Positions 11,371 to 22,692 of a stretch of DNA of 64,000 nucleotides are shown in pieces. Each line of letters opens with the position of its first letter. Position 1 is the stretch's first letter. The notes under the pieces were generated by a model. It was not told the origin of the DNA, searched no databases, and worked only from the letters and a program-made list of their open reading frames with translations. Both the position numbers and the translations under genes were made by a program. Source of the stretch: Aselliscus stoliczkanus (lineage: Eukaryota > Chordata > Mammalia > Chiroptera > Hipposideridae); contig CM066735.1 of the NCBI GenBank assembly GCA_033961575.1, positions 91,643,449-91,707,448 on the forward strand, in the 5' to 3' direction.

Positions 11371-12367
11371 ATTGTCGTCATTATCTTCTGTCATGATTTG
11401 TTTCTTAAAATAAGACTCAAAGCAAGTGTTAAAGACTTAAAGTAAAGCATTAACATTTGTTGCCTCCATGTGATGTTTTTTGTGGGTGTTTTATTATTCT
11501 TGATATTTTCCTATATTTTTAAATAATTTATAACAATATTAAATTTCACATATAAAAATATGTTCTCTATGTCTCAGTTCTAGAGCAGTTCACTTGTTAG
11601 AGGGGAAGATAAGTAACTTATCCTAGAGAATAGTCAATAGTAGGGGGAGGTGTGTGTGTGTGTGTGTGTGTTGAAATCTTTATCTTGCTATCTGGCTCCA
11701 GAATTCCTTTTAGGGAAAAAAATAAGAGTTTGCTTTGGGAAAACAACTTGATAAGCCATTTCAACTTGGGGTTGCAGGTGGGACCTTGAAGGCTGGGTGC
11801 TGGCATGAGTTCAAGTGTGAGAGAAATAGAACTAAGTTGCTCTGCATGAGAAGATGAAGGGAAGAAAGGGGAGAGAAGAGATAGAAGGGAGGGAAAGGAA
11901 GAAGGAAAGAAGGGAACCCTTAAATGGCAGAAGGCTGAGCTGTAACTGGAGTGAAAATGCATCTGTTAGGAATGCATTCAGCAGCAAGTTATAGAAAATG
12001 GGACAAGGGCATACGTGGAAAAATTGGAGCTTAGTTTTCTCTGACTGCAAGTATTCCACAGGAAGTTGGTTCTTGGCAACAGCTCAATAATGCAAAGCCT
12101 GGCATGGCCATGGGACTACATCTCATATACCTCCAGCTAAAGGGAGCATAATTGACCAAGGGCTTGGATTTTAAAATCTACTGCAATGTTTGTGTCAAAG
12201 CCATACCTTCCATGAGCAGCTCCCAGCCAATGATGGTACAGCAGGGATACCAACACAGATCTGCTCCTGGGAGACCAGGATTCCTCTGACAACAGACTTT
12301 GGTTTGAAGACTGCCCAATGGCTTTAGTGAACTTCCTTGAGACTATAGAACCTTCCCTCCCTCTCTT
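11371..12367. other. Unassigned sequence with (GT)n and a polypurine run
   Basis: Contains (TG)n at 11,651-11,671 and a purine-rich stretch of about 70 bases at 11,849-11,918. Otherwise nothing recognised. Confidence 0.5.
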
Positions 12368-12776
12368 CTTTTTTTTTTTTTTTTTTTTTTTCCCCAACAG
12401 CGTTGGGGAATCGGGGAAGGGGAACAGACAAGTCGCTGTCCCTTTGTTCTTCAGTTTAGTTGCAGAGGATGTTTCTTCACTGTTGGTATCGTCATTGCGC
12501 TCTTCCCGGATGAGGCAGATTGGTCGCCGGCCTCTGGATGTCGCTCATCGCGGCTATTGGCAGCTCACGCTGGCTGCGGGCCACCCACCGCAGCCCACGG
12601 CAGCCCACTGCAGCAGGGGCTGCAGCCCACACCATCACCGGGGCTCGCACAGCCCAGCTCCAGGTGGAGCTGCCGTTAGCTGCAGAGGGCAGTGTCACTG
12701 GCCCTCATGTGGGATCCGAACCGGGGCCACTGGCATCCCAAAACCAGCGCTTAACCAATGCACCACTCGGCCGGCC
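12368..12776 (-). mobile_element. tRNA-Ser-headed SINE, long form
   Basis: Minus-strand copy from poly(T) to a GGCCGGCC head. Target-site duplication CCTCCCTCTCTTCTT occurs before the poly(T) and again from about 12,778. The internal body is shorter than in the copy at 7,492: one copy of the CTCACGCTGGCTGC module instead of two, and the CCCATG following GGC is missing. These are subfamily or slippage differences. Confidence 0.92.
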
Positions 12777-12792
12777 CCCTCCCTCTCTTCTT

Positions 12793-13218
12793 CACTTGGG
12801 GTCAGACTTGATCATAATTTGATGACTCTTGCAGTCTTCTTTAGCTCCCTCTTTATTTTCCCTCACAGAGGCATTTCCCCTAATAAAATCCTTGCTTATT
12901 TAATCCCCTTTAGTTGTCTTCTTCTAGGCCAACACAATGCATAACTCTGAGATTTATTTTTGGCTTTCTCCCATGGTTGCAAAAAGGTGGCCAGAGCTCC
13001 TGCCATCCCATCCACATCCAAGACTAGGAAAAAGGGTAAAGAAAGAAGGGCCACTGCATCCAATCCTTCTATCAGGAATGCAAAAGGCTTTCTAGGGGTC
13101 TCCACATACTCATATCGTCATACAATGAAGTCAATTGGAATAGCTCTTCTTAGACATCTTAATTGTAACATGAGGCACTGAAGGAAAAAAGTCAATGCAT
13201 GTAAGAGTCCTGAGAGCA
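12793..13218. other. Unassigned sequence
   Basis: The segment around 12,960-13,140 has the feel of an old mammalian repeat, but I cannot name it. Confidence 0.4.
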
Positions 13219-13400
13219 TTTTTTAAAAATGAAATTTATTGGGGTGACAACGGTTAGTAAAATTACATAGGTTTCAAGTGTACAGTTCTATAATACATCA
13301 TCTATATATCACATTTCGTGCTCACCACCCAGAGTCAGTTCTCCTTCCATTGCCATATATTTGACTCCCTTTACTGTCTTCTACCATCCCCCACCCTTTA
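13219..13400 (-). repeat. Bat-type L1 3' end, 5'-truncated, antisense
   Basis: The plus strand reads TTTATTGGGGTGACAACGG, TACATAGGTTTCAAGTGTAC, AATACATCATCTATATATC, then CACCACCCAGAGTCAGTTCTC. From memory of bat genomes this is the reverse complement of an L1 3' UTR common there. It is one of the main grounds for the bat call. Only the 3' end is present. Confidence 0.75.
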
Positions 13401-14019
13401 CATGTAAAAGAAAGATTCTCCAAAAGAGTATTGTTAGGCATGATCCAATACCTCTTGTATTAACTTATTCATTATTAAGTACCAGCAGTGTGTCAGCACT
13501 GTGTCAGATTTTGTGTAATTTGGGGACTATTTAGTATTGTTAAAAACAATGCAATGTTTTTATGAACACTCAAACCCCAAAGATTTCCCTAGTGCTAATG
13601 ACCCTAATAAAGCATTTACCATATAGCTGTTGGCTCAGAGGGCCAAAGAAATGTAAAAGCAACTGTGCACTTCAACGGGTCCTGGACAAGTTGCATTTAA
13701 TTTTGCAGCTTTTAAGCCTTCATTAGAGCATTTCTCATTTAGTATAGAAGGCCCCAAAAAACCATCTGAACTGTATATGATGCTTTCTGGCATAAGTCTT
13801 CAAAACTACCCAGGTCATAGGAAATTATAAAAAGCTATCTTTTTCAAGGAATTTGTAACAGGTAGAATTTATCTTACCAAAATGCTAGCTAGTATGGGCC
13901 TTTAGAGCCCAAGGTAACATTTGTTACTCCCTCAGTTTCTGAGGGTCAGACTCCTGGGAGTGACGGAGCTGCATGATTTCACAAGGCTGCAGGTGAGATG
14001 TGAGCGAGACAGGCTGTCA
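13401..14019. other. Unassigned sequence
   Basis: Nothing recognised. Confidence 0.5.
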
Positions 14020-14385
14020 TTGGAAGGCTTGACTGGGGCGGGAGGACCTTCCTCTTAACGGTCCTCTTATGTGGCTGGTGGCTGGGACGTCAGTGCCTCA
14101 CTGACTACTGACTAGCAGGAGGCCTCAGTTCTTCACCACGTGGTCCCTCTATAGGGCTGCTCATGCCATGGCCGCTGGCCTCCCCCAGAGCAAGTGATTC
14201 AAGAGAATGAGAGGAAGTTGCAGTGCCTTTTATGATCTAGTTTCCGAAGTCTCAACGTTGTCACTTTTCCTTCCTTCCATTCTCCAGAAGCAAGTCACTA
14301 CTAAACCCAGCCCATACTCAAGGGGAGGACCAATCAGGCTCCATGTCTTAAAGGGAAGAGTATCAGATAACTGAATGGACAAGTA
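14020..14385 (-). repeat. Ancient LTR-like repeat, class uncertain
   Basis: Contains GGAAGGCTTGACTGGGGC, CTCATGCCATGGCCGCTGGC, TTTTATGATCTAGTTTCCGAAG and AGAAGCAAGTCACTACTAAACC, then CCCATACTCAAGGGGAGG. These are landmarks in fixed order of a repeat common in mammals. I believe it is LTR-related but cannot name it safely. The 40,100 region carries the other end of a similar element. Confidence 0.5.
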
Positions 14386-15049
14386 GTGGTTTTAAACCAC
14401 ATTTCCCTTTCAAACATATTTCAGTTAAAACTGAGTCAGTTGAAAAAAAAATTAATAATAGGATGGGTGGTATCCAGAATCAAGACCATGATACACGAAT
14501 TACTAAAATTCAGAAACATAATTTTAGGCAATGACTTATTTACTGATTTTAGTTCTCAGGAAGCCTTATTAATGTTACAAATGTGTATTTATAAAAAAAT
14601 TTTGTGAGGCAAAGTTTGGAGTAAGCAGAAAGCACTCCCAATTAGGCCATTCTTAAAGCTCTCAGGGTTTGCCACTGCCTGAGAAACGAAGAACAGTCTA
14701 TCTCGTTAGACACGTGATATGGTTCAAATGAGCTTTCCAGTCCTATCTTCACATGTGCATCTTATGGTCTGAGGCAGCATTTCTCCAAAGGAGTTCTGGC
14801 TACTTCAGCAAGAGTACAGGATCTGAGGTCAAGCGAGCTTAGGAAACATTGGGTTAAACAAAGTGAAACTGGTTTATTGCCTGAAGGACTTGTCAGAGAC
14901 TTTACCATGCTGATGCACACTGGATTTCCTTACGTTTTTGTAAAACCATAAAACCCCTTGTTTTGCATGTGGAACAGCTCGTGAGACTAATGTTTCTTTC
15001 AGCACTCCTGCAATGTTGTCGTCAGACAGCGCTGCTTGTTATTTCCTGA
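14386..15049. other. Unassigned sequence
   Basis: Nothing recognised. Confidence 0.5.
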
Positions 15050-15500
15050 ACATGACTCACGTTTTCCAGCCGCTCTGAGACTTGGAGTGTTGCTCCCTTT
15101 ACCTGGGAGGCCCTTTCATGGCAGATTGAACTACGGGCCCCAGATCCTTAGCCCTCTCTGTTTTGCCACAGGGTTTTGCCATTCCCCCACTAGAGGTAGA
15201 GTCTATATTCCCATCCCTGACTTTGGCCTTGGCCATGTGACTTGCTTTGGGAAAAGGAGGTTAGCAGAAGTGACCCAGTAGAGGTTTGCCATGTGCTTGT
15301 GCAGGTGTGCTGCCCTCGCATGCCTCTGCAGCACCGTGAGAAGACCTGCTCCAGACTGGACTAATGTGGGACCCGCTGAGCCCCAGGCAGCAGGGAGCCA
15401 AGCCCGGCAGAGCTGCCTGGCCAGCCAGCCTGGATCAGCCACCTTCAGTCCAAGCTGCAGACATATGCAATGCAGCATTATTGTGACATCAGCTAACTAG
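15050..15500. repeat. Possible LTR-like repeat, GC-richer
   Basis: Features such as GGGTTTTGCCATTCCCC and GGCCATGTGACTTGCTTTGG resemble a widespread mammalian repeat. Family name not recalled with confidence. Confidence 0.35.
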
Positions 15501-15579
15501 CCAAGTCTCCCTTAATGTCTGTCTCCTCCAGGCTTTTTCTGCTGTCTCCCCCACACCCTCACATGGCCTTGATTGTGAC

Positions 15580-15770
15580 TCCTCTCTTCCTTGAACCCCT
15601 CAGACCATGCACCCCTCTTACAGCTCTCATCACACCCCTCTAGTATCCAACCCCTCACCCCATATTTGTCTGTACCCTGCTTGAGGACAGGAGTTACGAC
15701 TTAGTCATGTCTGTGTCCTGTGGTGCCTACTGCCTTGCACTCTACCTGATAAATCTTTGTTGCAGCTGTA
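15580..15770 (+). repeat. L2 LINE 3' end
   Basis: CTTGAGGACAGGAGTTACGAC followed by ATGTCTGTGTCCTGTGGTGCC and CTACCTGATAAAT is the typical L2 3' end. Confidence 0.6.
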
Positions 15771-16984
15771 TTTAGTTTATTTCACAATTCTGCCTTTGCA
15801 GGCTCTGATAAGAAATCGTTGCTCCATGTCTCTAGTGTAAAGAAAAAGAACAGAAAGCAGCCACAAAAGAGCACTGTTTGTTTAGTCCAGTCGATAGCCT
15901 GCTTTGTTTATTACCTTTGATAGAAGATTCTGATGACATGTGGAAACACTGATGACTGAGGGCTGAAGAAGGCAGACATTCTCCTGCAAGCTCCACTCCC
16001 ATCACAGGTTGTACCTCCATACAAATTCCTTACGGCTTCCCGCTGACTTTGGGACTGAACTGTCAGTTCTGAAAAAGCTTTAAAGGAAGCAGGACTGTAA
16101 AAATGGAAACAAAATGAACACATGGCCCAAGGAGCCGCAGCAGTAACGATCCCTGTTTCCCTTGCAGCACACAGGACAGAAGTCTGTGCTTTATTTTTAT
16201 TTTAAAGGGCTAATTTGGAAGATGGGAGATTGGTTTTTACCATAACGTCTGCTCTCTGAGGATATGCTGTAGTCTTGGGCCAGTGTCTTCAGTGGGGAGT
16301 AACTCAGGAATGGTGACAGTTGTCAGGTCCCTCTGGTGCCCCCAAGGCAGTGGTCCCTGGGTGTCCACAGCCCTCTCTTCATCCTGCTCTGTTGACTCAC
16401 AGCCTCTCCTGACACACCTGACCACAGATCCCTGGTGGGATTGTCAGCCACACAGTCAGTTTCCATGGCTTTCAAAGCCCTGGTCATCATGAAAGCAGCC
16501 AACTGGAGAAAGCTCTTAAAACAGAGACAGACAGACAAAAGAGGGGAATGGATGGAGATGAACTTCCGGTTAAGGAAGCATCAATCCACTCCTCCCTGAT
16601 CCCATCTTGATACTTCATTTCAGTTTTGAATGCTGGCACACTGGCCACTGTGAGGTCAGTATTGAGCAAACACATTCACCTGGAAAGGTGCTGTGGTTTG
16701 GCCACATCCAAGTAAACACCAGGGTCTGGGTCTGATGTGTGTTTGGTGACACTCTGCTCACCGAGGTGGCTTCAGGGTTCTGCTTGGAGATGGAAGGGGC
16801 TGTGTTAAGAGTCAGAGACCAAGGCCCGCCCAGGGCTGCTGGCTGCCCCTGCATCCCACCCTCCCTTCATGCTAGTGCTGGGCTGGGGTCAGCACCATCA
16901 ACTACAGGAAGGTTTGGCAAAATACACTGAAAATGTAAACTCAGCGCTGATTACACCAGAAGAGAAATGACTGTTTAGAGCAGC
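15771..16984. other. Unassigned sequence
   Basis: Several overlapping short frames on both strands, none with family resemblance. Nothing recognised. Confidence 0.5.
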
Positions 16985-17155
16985 AGTTGGCAAACTTTTC
17001 CTGTACAGGACAGAGTGTAAATATTTTAGGCTTTACAGACCAGGGGGTTTCTGTCGCAAGTATTCAATGCTGCCACTGTCCCTGAAAGGAGACACGGACG
17101 AGGCACACAGTTGTGTTTCAGTGAAACGTTATTTACAAGCCAGGCGGCGGGTCTT
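16985..17155 (+). mobile_element. MER5A-type hAT (Charlie) DNA transposon remnant
   Basis: GCAGTTGGCAAACTTTTCCTG, AATATTTTAGGCTTTACAGA and a CGTTATTTACAAGCCAGGCG end match MER5A landmarks. It is non-autonomous and long inactive. Confidence 0.75.
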
Positions 17156-17609
17156 AGCAGTCAACTCTTGTTTAGAAAGTCGCACTGGGACAAACACAGA
17201 TGGCAGGCCAGAGCGATGCAAAGTTTCCCCTGCCAATGCGGGACCAGGACCCCTTCCCACAGGAACCCCAAAGCATAGTCCTTGCTGGGCTTTGGCTTCC
17301 AAACAGTTACATTTATTTATAAAGCGCAGGTCTATAAATCTCCTGTATTCAGTGCTTTTCCTCCTCTGATCCCTTCAAACACTCCTGACACCATCCATAC
17401 AAACATCAAGGAACTCATGGCAGTGTTGGTGGGCCCCAGGACTCCCAAGCCAACCTCCTGGTTTTACAGAGTGTGGAGCTAAGGCCCAGGTCATAACGCC
17501 AGGTGGCCACAGAGCAGGGACCAAGGATGTTTAGCTTTCCATTGTGAGTCGCCAATCCATGTGCATTGTTAAACAATGCCACTTTTATTGGCAACAGCAA
17601 TATAATGAA

Positions 17610-17648
<39 letters not shown>

Positions 17649-17771
17649 TGGAATTTCCCATCACATTATAAATTTCACAAGAGAAGGATCATATCTTATG
17701 GCACTTCTTAAGTTCTTAAAATAAAATTGTTACAAACACAGTACATGCTTGTCAAAATTAGTGAAACAATA
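17156..17771. other. Unassigned sequence with (GT)n microsatellite
   Basis: Holds an uninterrupted (GT)n of about 36 bases at 17,612-17,647. Otherwise nothing recognised. Confidence 0.5.
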
Positions 17772-17876
17772 GGGCCGGCCGAGTGGCGCGGCGGTTAAGC
17801 GCTGGCTTGGAAAGCCAGCAGCCCCAGTTCGGTCCCACATGTGAGGGCCGGTGACATTGCCCTCAAAAAAAAAAAA
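17772..17876 (+). mobile_element. tRNA-Ser(GGA)-headed SINE, short form
   Basis: The best copy for reading the tRNA origin: GGCCGAGTGG with TTAAG, then an anticodon arm CTGGC-TTGGAAA-GCCAG whose seven-base loop has GGA in the anticodon position. The target-site duplication is AATTAGTGAAACAAT / AATTAATGAAACAAT. It ends in the hairpin and A tail. Confidence 0.92.
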
Positions 17877-17892
17877 AAATTAATGAAACAAT

Positions 17893-18242
17893 TAAGAAGC
17901 ATAGAGTATAAAATGAGGTACCCTTTCATCCACCCACATCTCCTCCTCGACTTCTCCAGAGGTAACCACGTTTTCCCTCAACATGATGTTACGAAAATTT
18001 TCAAATATACAGAAATAAAAATTTTACAGTGCGCACCTGTATACCCAACTTAGATTCTGCAATTAACATTTTACTGTGCTTGCTTTATCACATTATCTAT
18101 CCACCTAGCCATGCCTCTATTCATCCATCAATCAATTTTTTTTGGGGGGGTATGGATTTCAGAGTAAATTGTAGACACCAGCTATTTCAGTACTTCTTCC
18201 CACTGCTTCAGCGTGCACATCATTAGAGTTTAATATCTGTTT
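17893..18242 (-). repeat. Old L1 3' UTR-like sequence, antisense
   Basis: AACCACGTTTTCCCTC, TTTTCAAATATACAGAAATAAAAA, CTTAGATTCTGCAATTAACA and TTTACTGTGCTTGCTTTATC resemble a common old L1M 3' UTR in reverse. It is interrupted by the SINE at 18,259. Confidence 0.5.
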
Positions 18243-18258
18243 ACAGTTTTTGTCTTTT

Positions 18259-18706
18259 TTTTTTTTTTTTTTAAAGATTTTATTGGGGAATTGGCAGAGG
18301 GGAACAGCGTTGGGGAATCGGGGAAGGGGAACAGACAAGTTGCTGTCTTTTTGTTCTTCAGTTTAGTTGCGGAGGATGTTGCTTCACTGTTGGTATTGTC
18401 ATTGCGCTCTTCCCAGATGAGGCAGATCTGTCGCTGGCCTCTGGATGTCGCTCACCGCGGCTATTGGCAGCTCACGCTTGGCTGCAAGCCGCTCACGCTG
18501 GCTGCGGGCCACTCACTGTAGCCTATGGCAGCCCACTGCAGCAGGGGCTGCAGCCTACACCGTCGCTGGGGCTCGCACAGCCCAGCTCCAGGTGGAGCTG
18601 TTGTTAGCTGTAGAGGGCAGTGTCACTGGCCCTCATGTGGGATCCGAACCGGGGCCGCTGGCACCCCAAAACCAGCGCTTAACCAATGCGCCACTCGGCC
18701 GGCCCC
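18259..18706 (-). mobile_element. tRNA-Ser-headed SINE, long form
   Basis: Complete minus-strand copy. On the sense strand the 3' end keeps CCAATAAAATCTTT before the A tail. Target-site duplication ACAGTTTTTGTCTTTT flanks it (18,243 and 18,708). It has two copies of the internal CTCACGCTGGCTGC-type module. Confidence 0.93.
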
Positions 18707-18723
18707 TACAGTTTTTGTCTTTT

Positions 18724-18905
18724 GATGTAAAATTTATATCCAATGAAATGCACCAGTCTTAAGTGTACACTGCTGGTTTTGACAAATGCAAGATAAAGCA
18801 CACAAACATCCCCCCAGAAAGAAGTGCCTGTCCCCCTTCCCAGGAAACCATTTCTCTGATAGCTTTCTACCACAGATTATTTTTATAGAGCTTCATTTAA
18901 ATGGA
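18724..18905 (-). repeat. L1 3' UTR fragment, antisense
   Basis: AAAATTTATATCCAATGAAATGC, CTTAAGTGTACACTGCTGG and CATCCCCCCAGAAAG recall an L1M 3' UTR in reverse. Confidence 0.5.

Positions 18906-18910
<5 letters not shown>

Positions 18911-18946
<36 letters not shown>
18911..18946. repeat. (CA)n microsatellite
   Basis: Eighteen uninterrupted AC units. Confidence 0.95.
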
Positions 18947-18949
<3 letters not shown>

Positions 18950-19119
18950 CTTTGTATAAGGTAGCACGTTTGATTATCTCCTCCCCACCTGCACACACAC
19001 GTGAATGAATTGGCCAGTCCTCTTTTGGCCAAGGGCTGTGCTCCACATACTGCCTTCAGACTTGCTGAGTGGCCAGTTGGGAGGAGATGACAGTTGGGAG
19101 GGTCTGGTGGGAAGCCTTC

Positions 19120-19265
19120 CTGACACTGATCAATGTTAGGCAACTGATTTAACTTCTGTGCCCATGTCCTTTTCTGTAAAATGGGGCCAGTATGACCAAT
19201 CCCAACCTCATGGATCACTGTATGTCTTAAACGGCCAATACCTGAAGGACCTGTAACAGAGCTGA
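19120..19265 (+). repeat. MIR SINE fragment
   Basis: TTAGGCAACTGATTTAACTTC, CTTTTCTGTAAAATGGGGCC and CCTCATGGATCACTGT follow the MIR core. Confidence 0.65.
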
Positions 19266-21363
19266 GCCACACGGTGACAGCGGTGATCCCGAGAGTGCCC
19301 TGCTCAGGCCCCTCAGGCCCTTGTAATCAGCTGTGGGCCTGTGTCCAGGTTCTGTGCACTTTGTCGCTAACATGGGACGTCTGTGACCTTCAGGGGACGG
19401 TCCCGAGTCCACAGAGTGCCTCACCAAACACACAGAGAGCTGAAGGTGCTTCTTTTCTATTCCTATCATGACATACCGCACAGCAGACACCATGAGGGGC
19501 TCATGTATGCCTCCCCAGGCACGCTTCATGGGAGTTTGTGTCCAGAGATGGTGGCCTGGCTCCAGTAACTGACAGCTGTGGAGTGTGGGGGCTAGTTCCC
19601 TTGTCCCAGGGTAAGATAGACTCAGGGTAACTGACACTCCACAGCTCCCCTGGGGGTCAGGCTGAGGCCAGGACATCCAATGGCACTCTCGCATGGCTTC
19701 CTCCCCTGCCCTGTCCTGTTGCCCCCAATTTTCCAGGCATCTCCCGGGAGCACTTGTGTGGTGGTGAATCCTTTGTCCACGATCCTGGTCTCACTGCCGC
19801 TGTGCACCCCATCTAAGACGGCCCTCTAAATTTCAGACTCAGCTCTCTCTGGAAGCGGGGGCCTGGCACGGCCTGCTCTCACGGCAGAACAGGTCTGCCA
19901 TTCATCTTCCTGGGCCCCCTTTCTCTCCCGGTAAAATGGGAGGCAGTGGCCAGATTATCTGAAAGGTCCCATTAAAGGACTCCATGAGTCAGGCGTGGTT
20001 TCGTCAGAGCCGCCTTGTGGGAATGTGGCTGCTTACTGAAAATATGAACCCGTGATGGGTTAGGGATGCTTGAAAATAACCTTTAGCGAGTGGTGGGTGG
20101 TAAGTGTGAGCGATGGTGATGTACAGGAAGGCAATGAGTTAGAAAGATAAAAGGGGATGTCTCTGAAAGACGGAAAACACACAGTGGAGGCTATGACTCA
20201 CTCCGAGGGAGGAGTGGGCCAGCCTGGCAGAGTGCAGGACCTGACCGTGAGACCTGGCCGAGGCCTGTTGGGGGCGGGGAGCCCCACAGGGAGGCACTGG
20301 CGCTGACATTGGCTGTCACTGCTCATCTGTGTGAACACTCAGAACTCTCCTAGGCTTGCACGGTGTTTCCACTTTCTGAAACCAGATACCCGAGTGTGTC
20401 CATTGGGAGGAACATGGAAATGGGCCCTGGAAAAAAGTTGGGGATTGGTTTCAAGTCAACAAATATTCTCTGATTCAAATGAATAATGAACAACTTTCCT
20501 GGTTCCCACCCCATGTGGGGCTCTGAAGGTATAAAGAGCACTCGAGTGGGGTTCCCATATGCACAGAGTGGCTTGGGGCGGTGCTGTGTGTAGGAGCTGA
20601 GGCACATCCCCCATCTGGGGTCGGGGAGGTCCTGGGCCAGGGGCTGGCTGCCATGCAGGCCTCACTGTGTCCAGCTCACTCAAGAGCTTCTCAGCAGAAG
20701 ACAGCTCTCCTCCCTGTTTAGGTGGCACTCCAGGGGACAGAGGGCCAGGGCTGGGAGGGACGAGACCCTCCAAGGAGATGGCCCCCTTCCAGAGTTGGAA
20801 GATTCACCCCTCTCCTGGCCGACCTTCTGGACTGAGGAGTCCTAAGGAAGCAACCTGGGGCAGAGTCCAGGGAACCGAGGTGAAAGGCCAAGTCTACCCC
20901 ACTGACCTGAGGATACGTAAGGATGGAGAATAATGTTCTGGCTGAGGGATGGATGACAGAGTGAGTTTCTCAGGAAATGCTGACCAGCCTTAGCATCTCA
21001 CCTCTCCATCAGCCTAGGAGAGGCCTATCTAGGGAGGCCAATGGGGGATATGCTCAGAGGGAGAGGGGATGCAGGGATGGTGAAAGGGGCCAGCCTGGGG
21101 ACAGAGCTGGAGAGGTTGGGAAGTGGGTAATATGTTAGAGGAACCCACAAGTTAACACCTGTTCCCTCACAGAGTCTGCAGGGAGAGACTCTGGGGTGCA
21201 GCCAGGGAGGTTGGATCCAAGGCACTGGGACTGCCAGTCTTGGCAAAGACGCCCATGTCTAAGCTTGGCCCAGGAGTGGCAGACCCCTCCCATATTCAAG
21301 GACCATCTTGACTCTGCCAATGTGTTCGTGAGCCATTGGCAGCCTCTTAGCTCCTCTTAGTTC
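19266..21363. other. GC-richer unassigned sequence
   Basis: About 2 kb with higher GC than its flanks and several overlapping frames on both strands (the longest 155 codons, minus, 19,227-19,694). None resembles a known protein and no splice-bounded exon is evident. Confidence 0.5.
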
Positions 21364-21705
21364 CAGTTATAATAAGGTACCATTGGGTAGATGGCTCAAA
21401 AAACAAACATTTTTTTTTTTTTTCACAGTTCTGGAGGCTCGGAAGTCAGATCAAGGTTCTGGCAGATTCACTGTCTGGTGAGAACCCACTTTCTGGTCAT
21501 AAATGGCTGCGTCCTCACATGGTGGGAAGAGGACTGATCGAGCTCTCTGGATTCCCATTCATCATGGCTCTGTCCTCACGACCTGACCTAATCACCTCCC
21601 AAAGTTTCCACCTCCTAAAACCATCATACTGGGGGCTAGGATTTCAACATATGAATTTTGGGGGTACACAAACATTTAGTCCATACCAGTAAGGGCCTTG
21701 ATGAG
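21364..21705 (-). repeat. MaLR-type LTR, antisense
   Basis: CACAGTTCTGGAGGCTCGG, TCAAGGTTCTGGCAGATTCA, GCGTCCTCACATGGTGGGAAG, CCTAATCACCTCCCAAAG and GGATTTCAACATATGAATTTTG appear in the order expected of an antisense MaLR LTR. Solitary. Confidence 0.75.
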
Positions 21706-22554
21706 CATTCCAGATTGTATAAGATTTTTAGCACCTATACAAGACCCTGGGGAGGGGGAGAGAGAGACACAGTTCCCCTTGAAATTGAGATTGAATTTCT
21801 GTACTCTGTAGTAAGTAGGGCTGGGATTCAGAGCTGAGTCAATTTAATTTAGTGAAACAAATAACTGTGACATGTGTTACACACCAAGTTGCAAAGTTCA
21901 TGTTCACAATCCCACAGCCTGAAGTAAAGAGAGCAGAGGTAAACACTGAAAACTTCAGTCAGCACTGTAGGGATGAAATAATGACACAAGAGAAGCCGCC
22001 AAGCTGCCTTTAATTAACGACCAGGTGAGGAAGTGCTAGATGGGTGCGTGGGCCAAAGGCCTCCTCAGATGCCCGTTTCTGGCACGCACCCATGGGCAGC
22101 TTCCTCTGCCTGAAGTCACCCCATCCATTCAAACGCATCCTCTGGGGCTGGGTTTAAACGCCCAACCTTCTCACCCATCCCCAGAACCCTTGCTATTCTC
22201 TCCTCAGCACACTCTGCTGAGGCCTCTCCGAGTCCAGTCGAGTCGTAATAAATGCATGATTCCTCCCTCTGCTGCAGCTGGGGGATCAGGGACAGCGACT
22301 CTGCCACTCTCTCAGCATGGCACTCGGAATCTCCTCATCCCTGCAAAACAATAGGTGCAGCAGGACTTGTGAGACACCATTTTGAATGATCCCCAGTGGA
22401 TTTTGTTTCCTGGCAACTCCTCTCTCTTCCCGTCCCACCAGCAGCCCTTCACCATGAGCACTGGAGATGAGCTGAGGCTTGTCCTGCCAGGGAAGCAGAA
22501 AGCCATCAAAACCAGAAGCAAGATCCTGACAGGACGCACAACTGCTTGTGGTGA
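21706..22554. other. Unassigned sequence
   Basis: Nothing recognised. Confidence 0.5.
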
Positions 22555-22692
22555 TGAGGGTATGTTTATGATCTTGATTGTGGTGATAGTTTCCCGGATG
22601 TGTATACAAGTCAAAACTCATCAAAGGGTACACTTCACATATGTGCAGCTGACTGTAGTTACTTCTCTCTCCATCAGACTGTTAAAAAATAG
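22555..22692 (+). repeat. L1 3' end fragment
   Basis: GATTGTGGTGATAGTTTCCC, GTCAAAACTCATCAAAGGG and a terminal CTGTTAAAAAATA are the end of an old L1 3' UTR. Confidence 0.65.

Noticed and set aside
12318..12944. A 208-codon open frame, the longest in the window
   Set aside because: It reads through a long SINE and its poly(T) (poly-Phe). The same peptide strings recur at 7.5, 18.3, 56.4 and 61.0 kb because the SINE recurs.
17772..17876. A functional tRNA-Ser gene
   Set aside because: The variable arm and acceptor stem are missing, an A tail follows, and a target-site duplication flanks it.
19227..19694. A 155-codon minus frame in GC-rich DNA
   Set aside because: Overlapping frames on the other strand are similar in length, composition is generic, and there is no family resemblance. 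GC-rich DNA yields such frames by chance.
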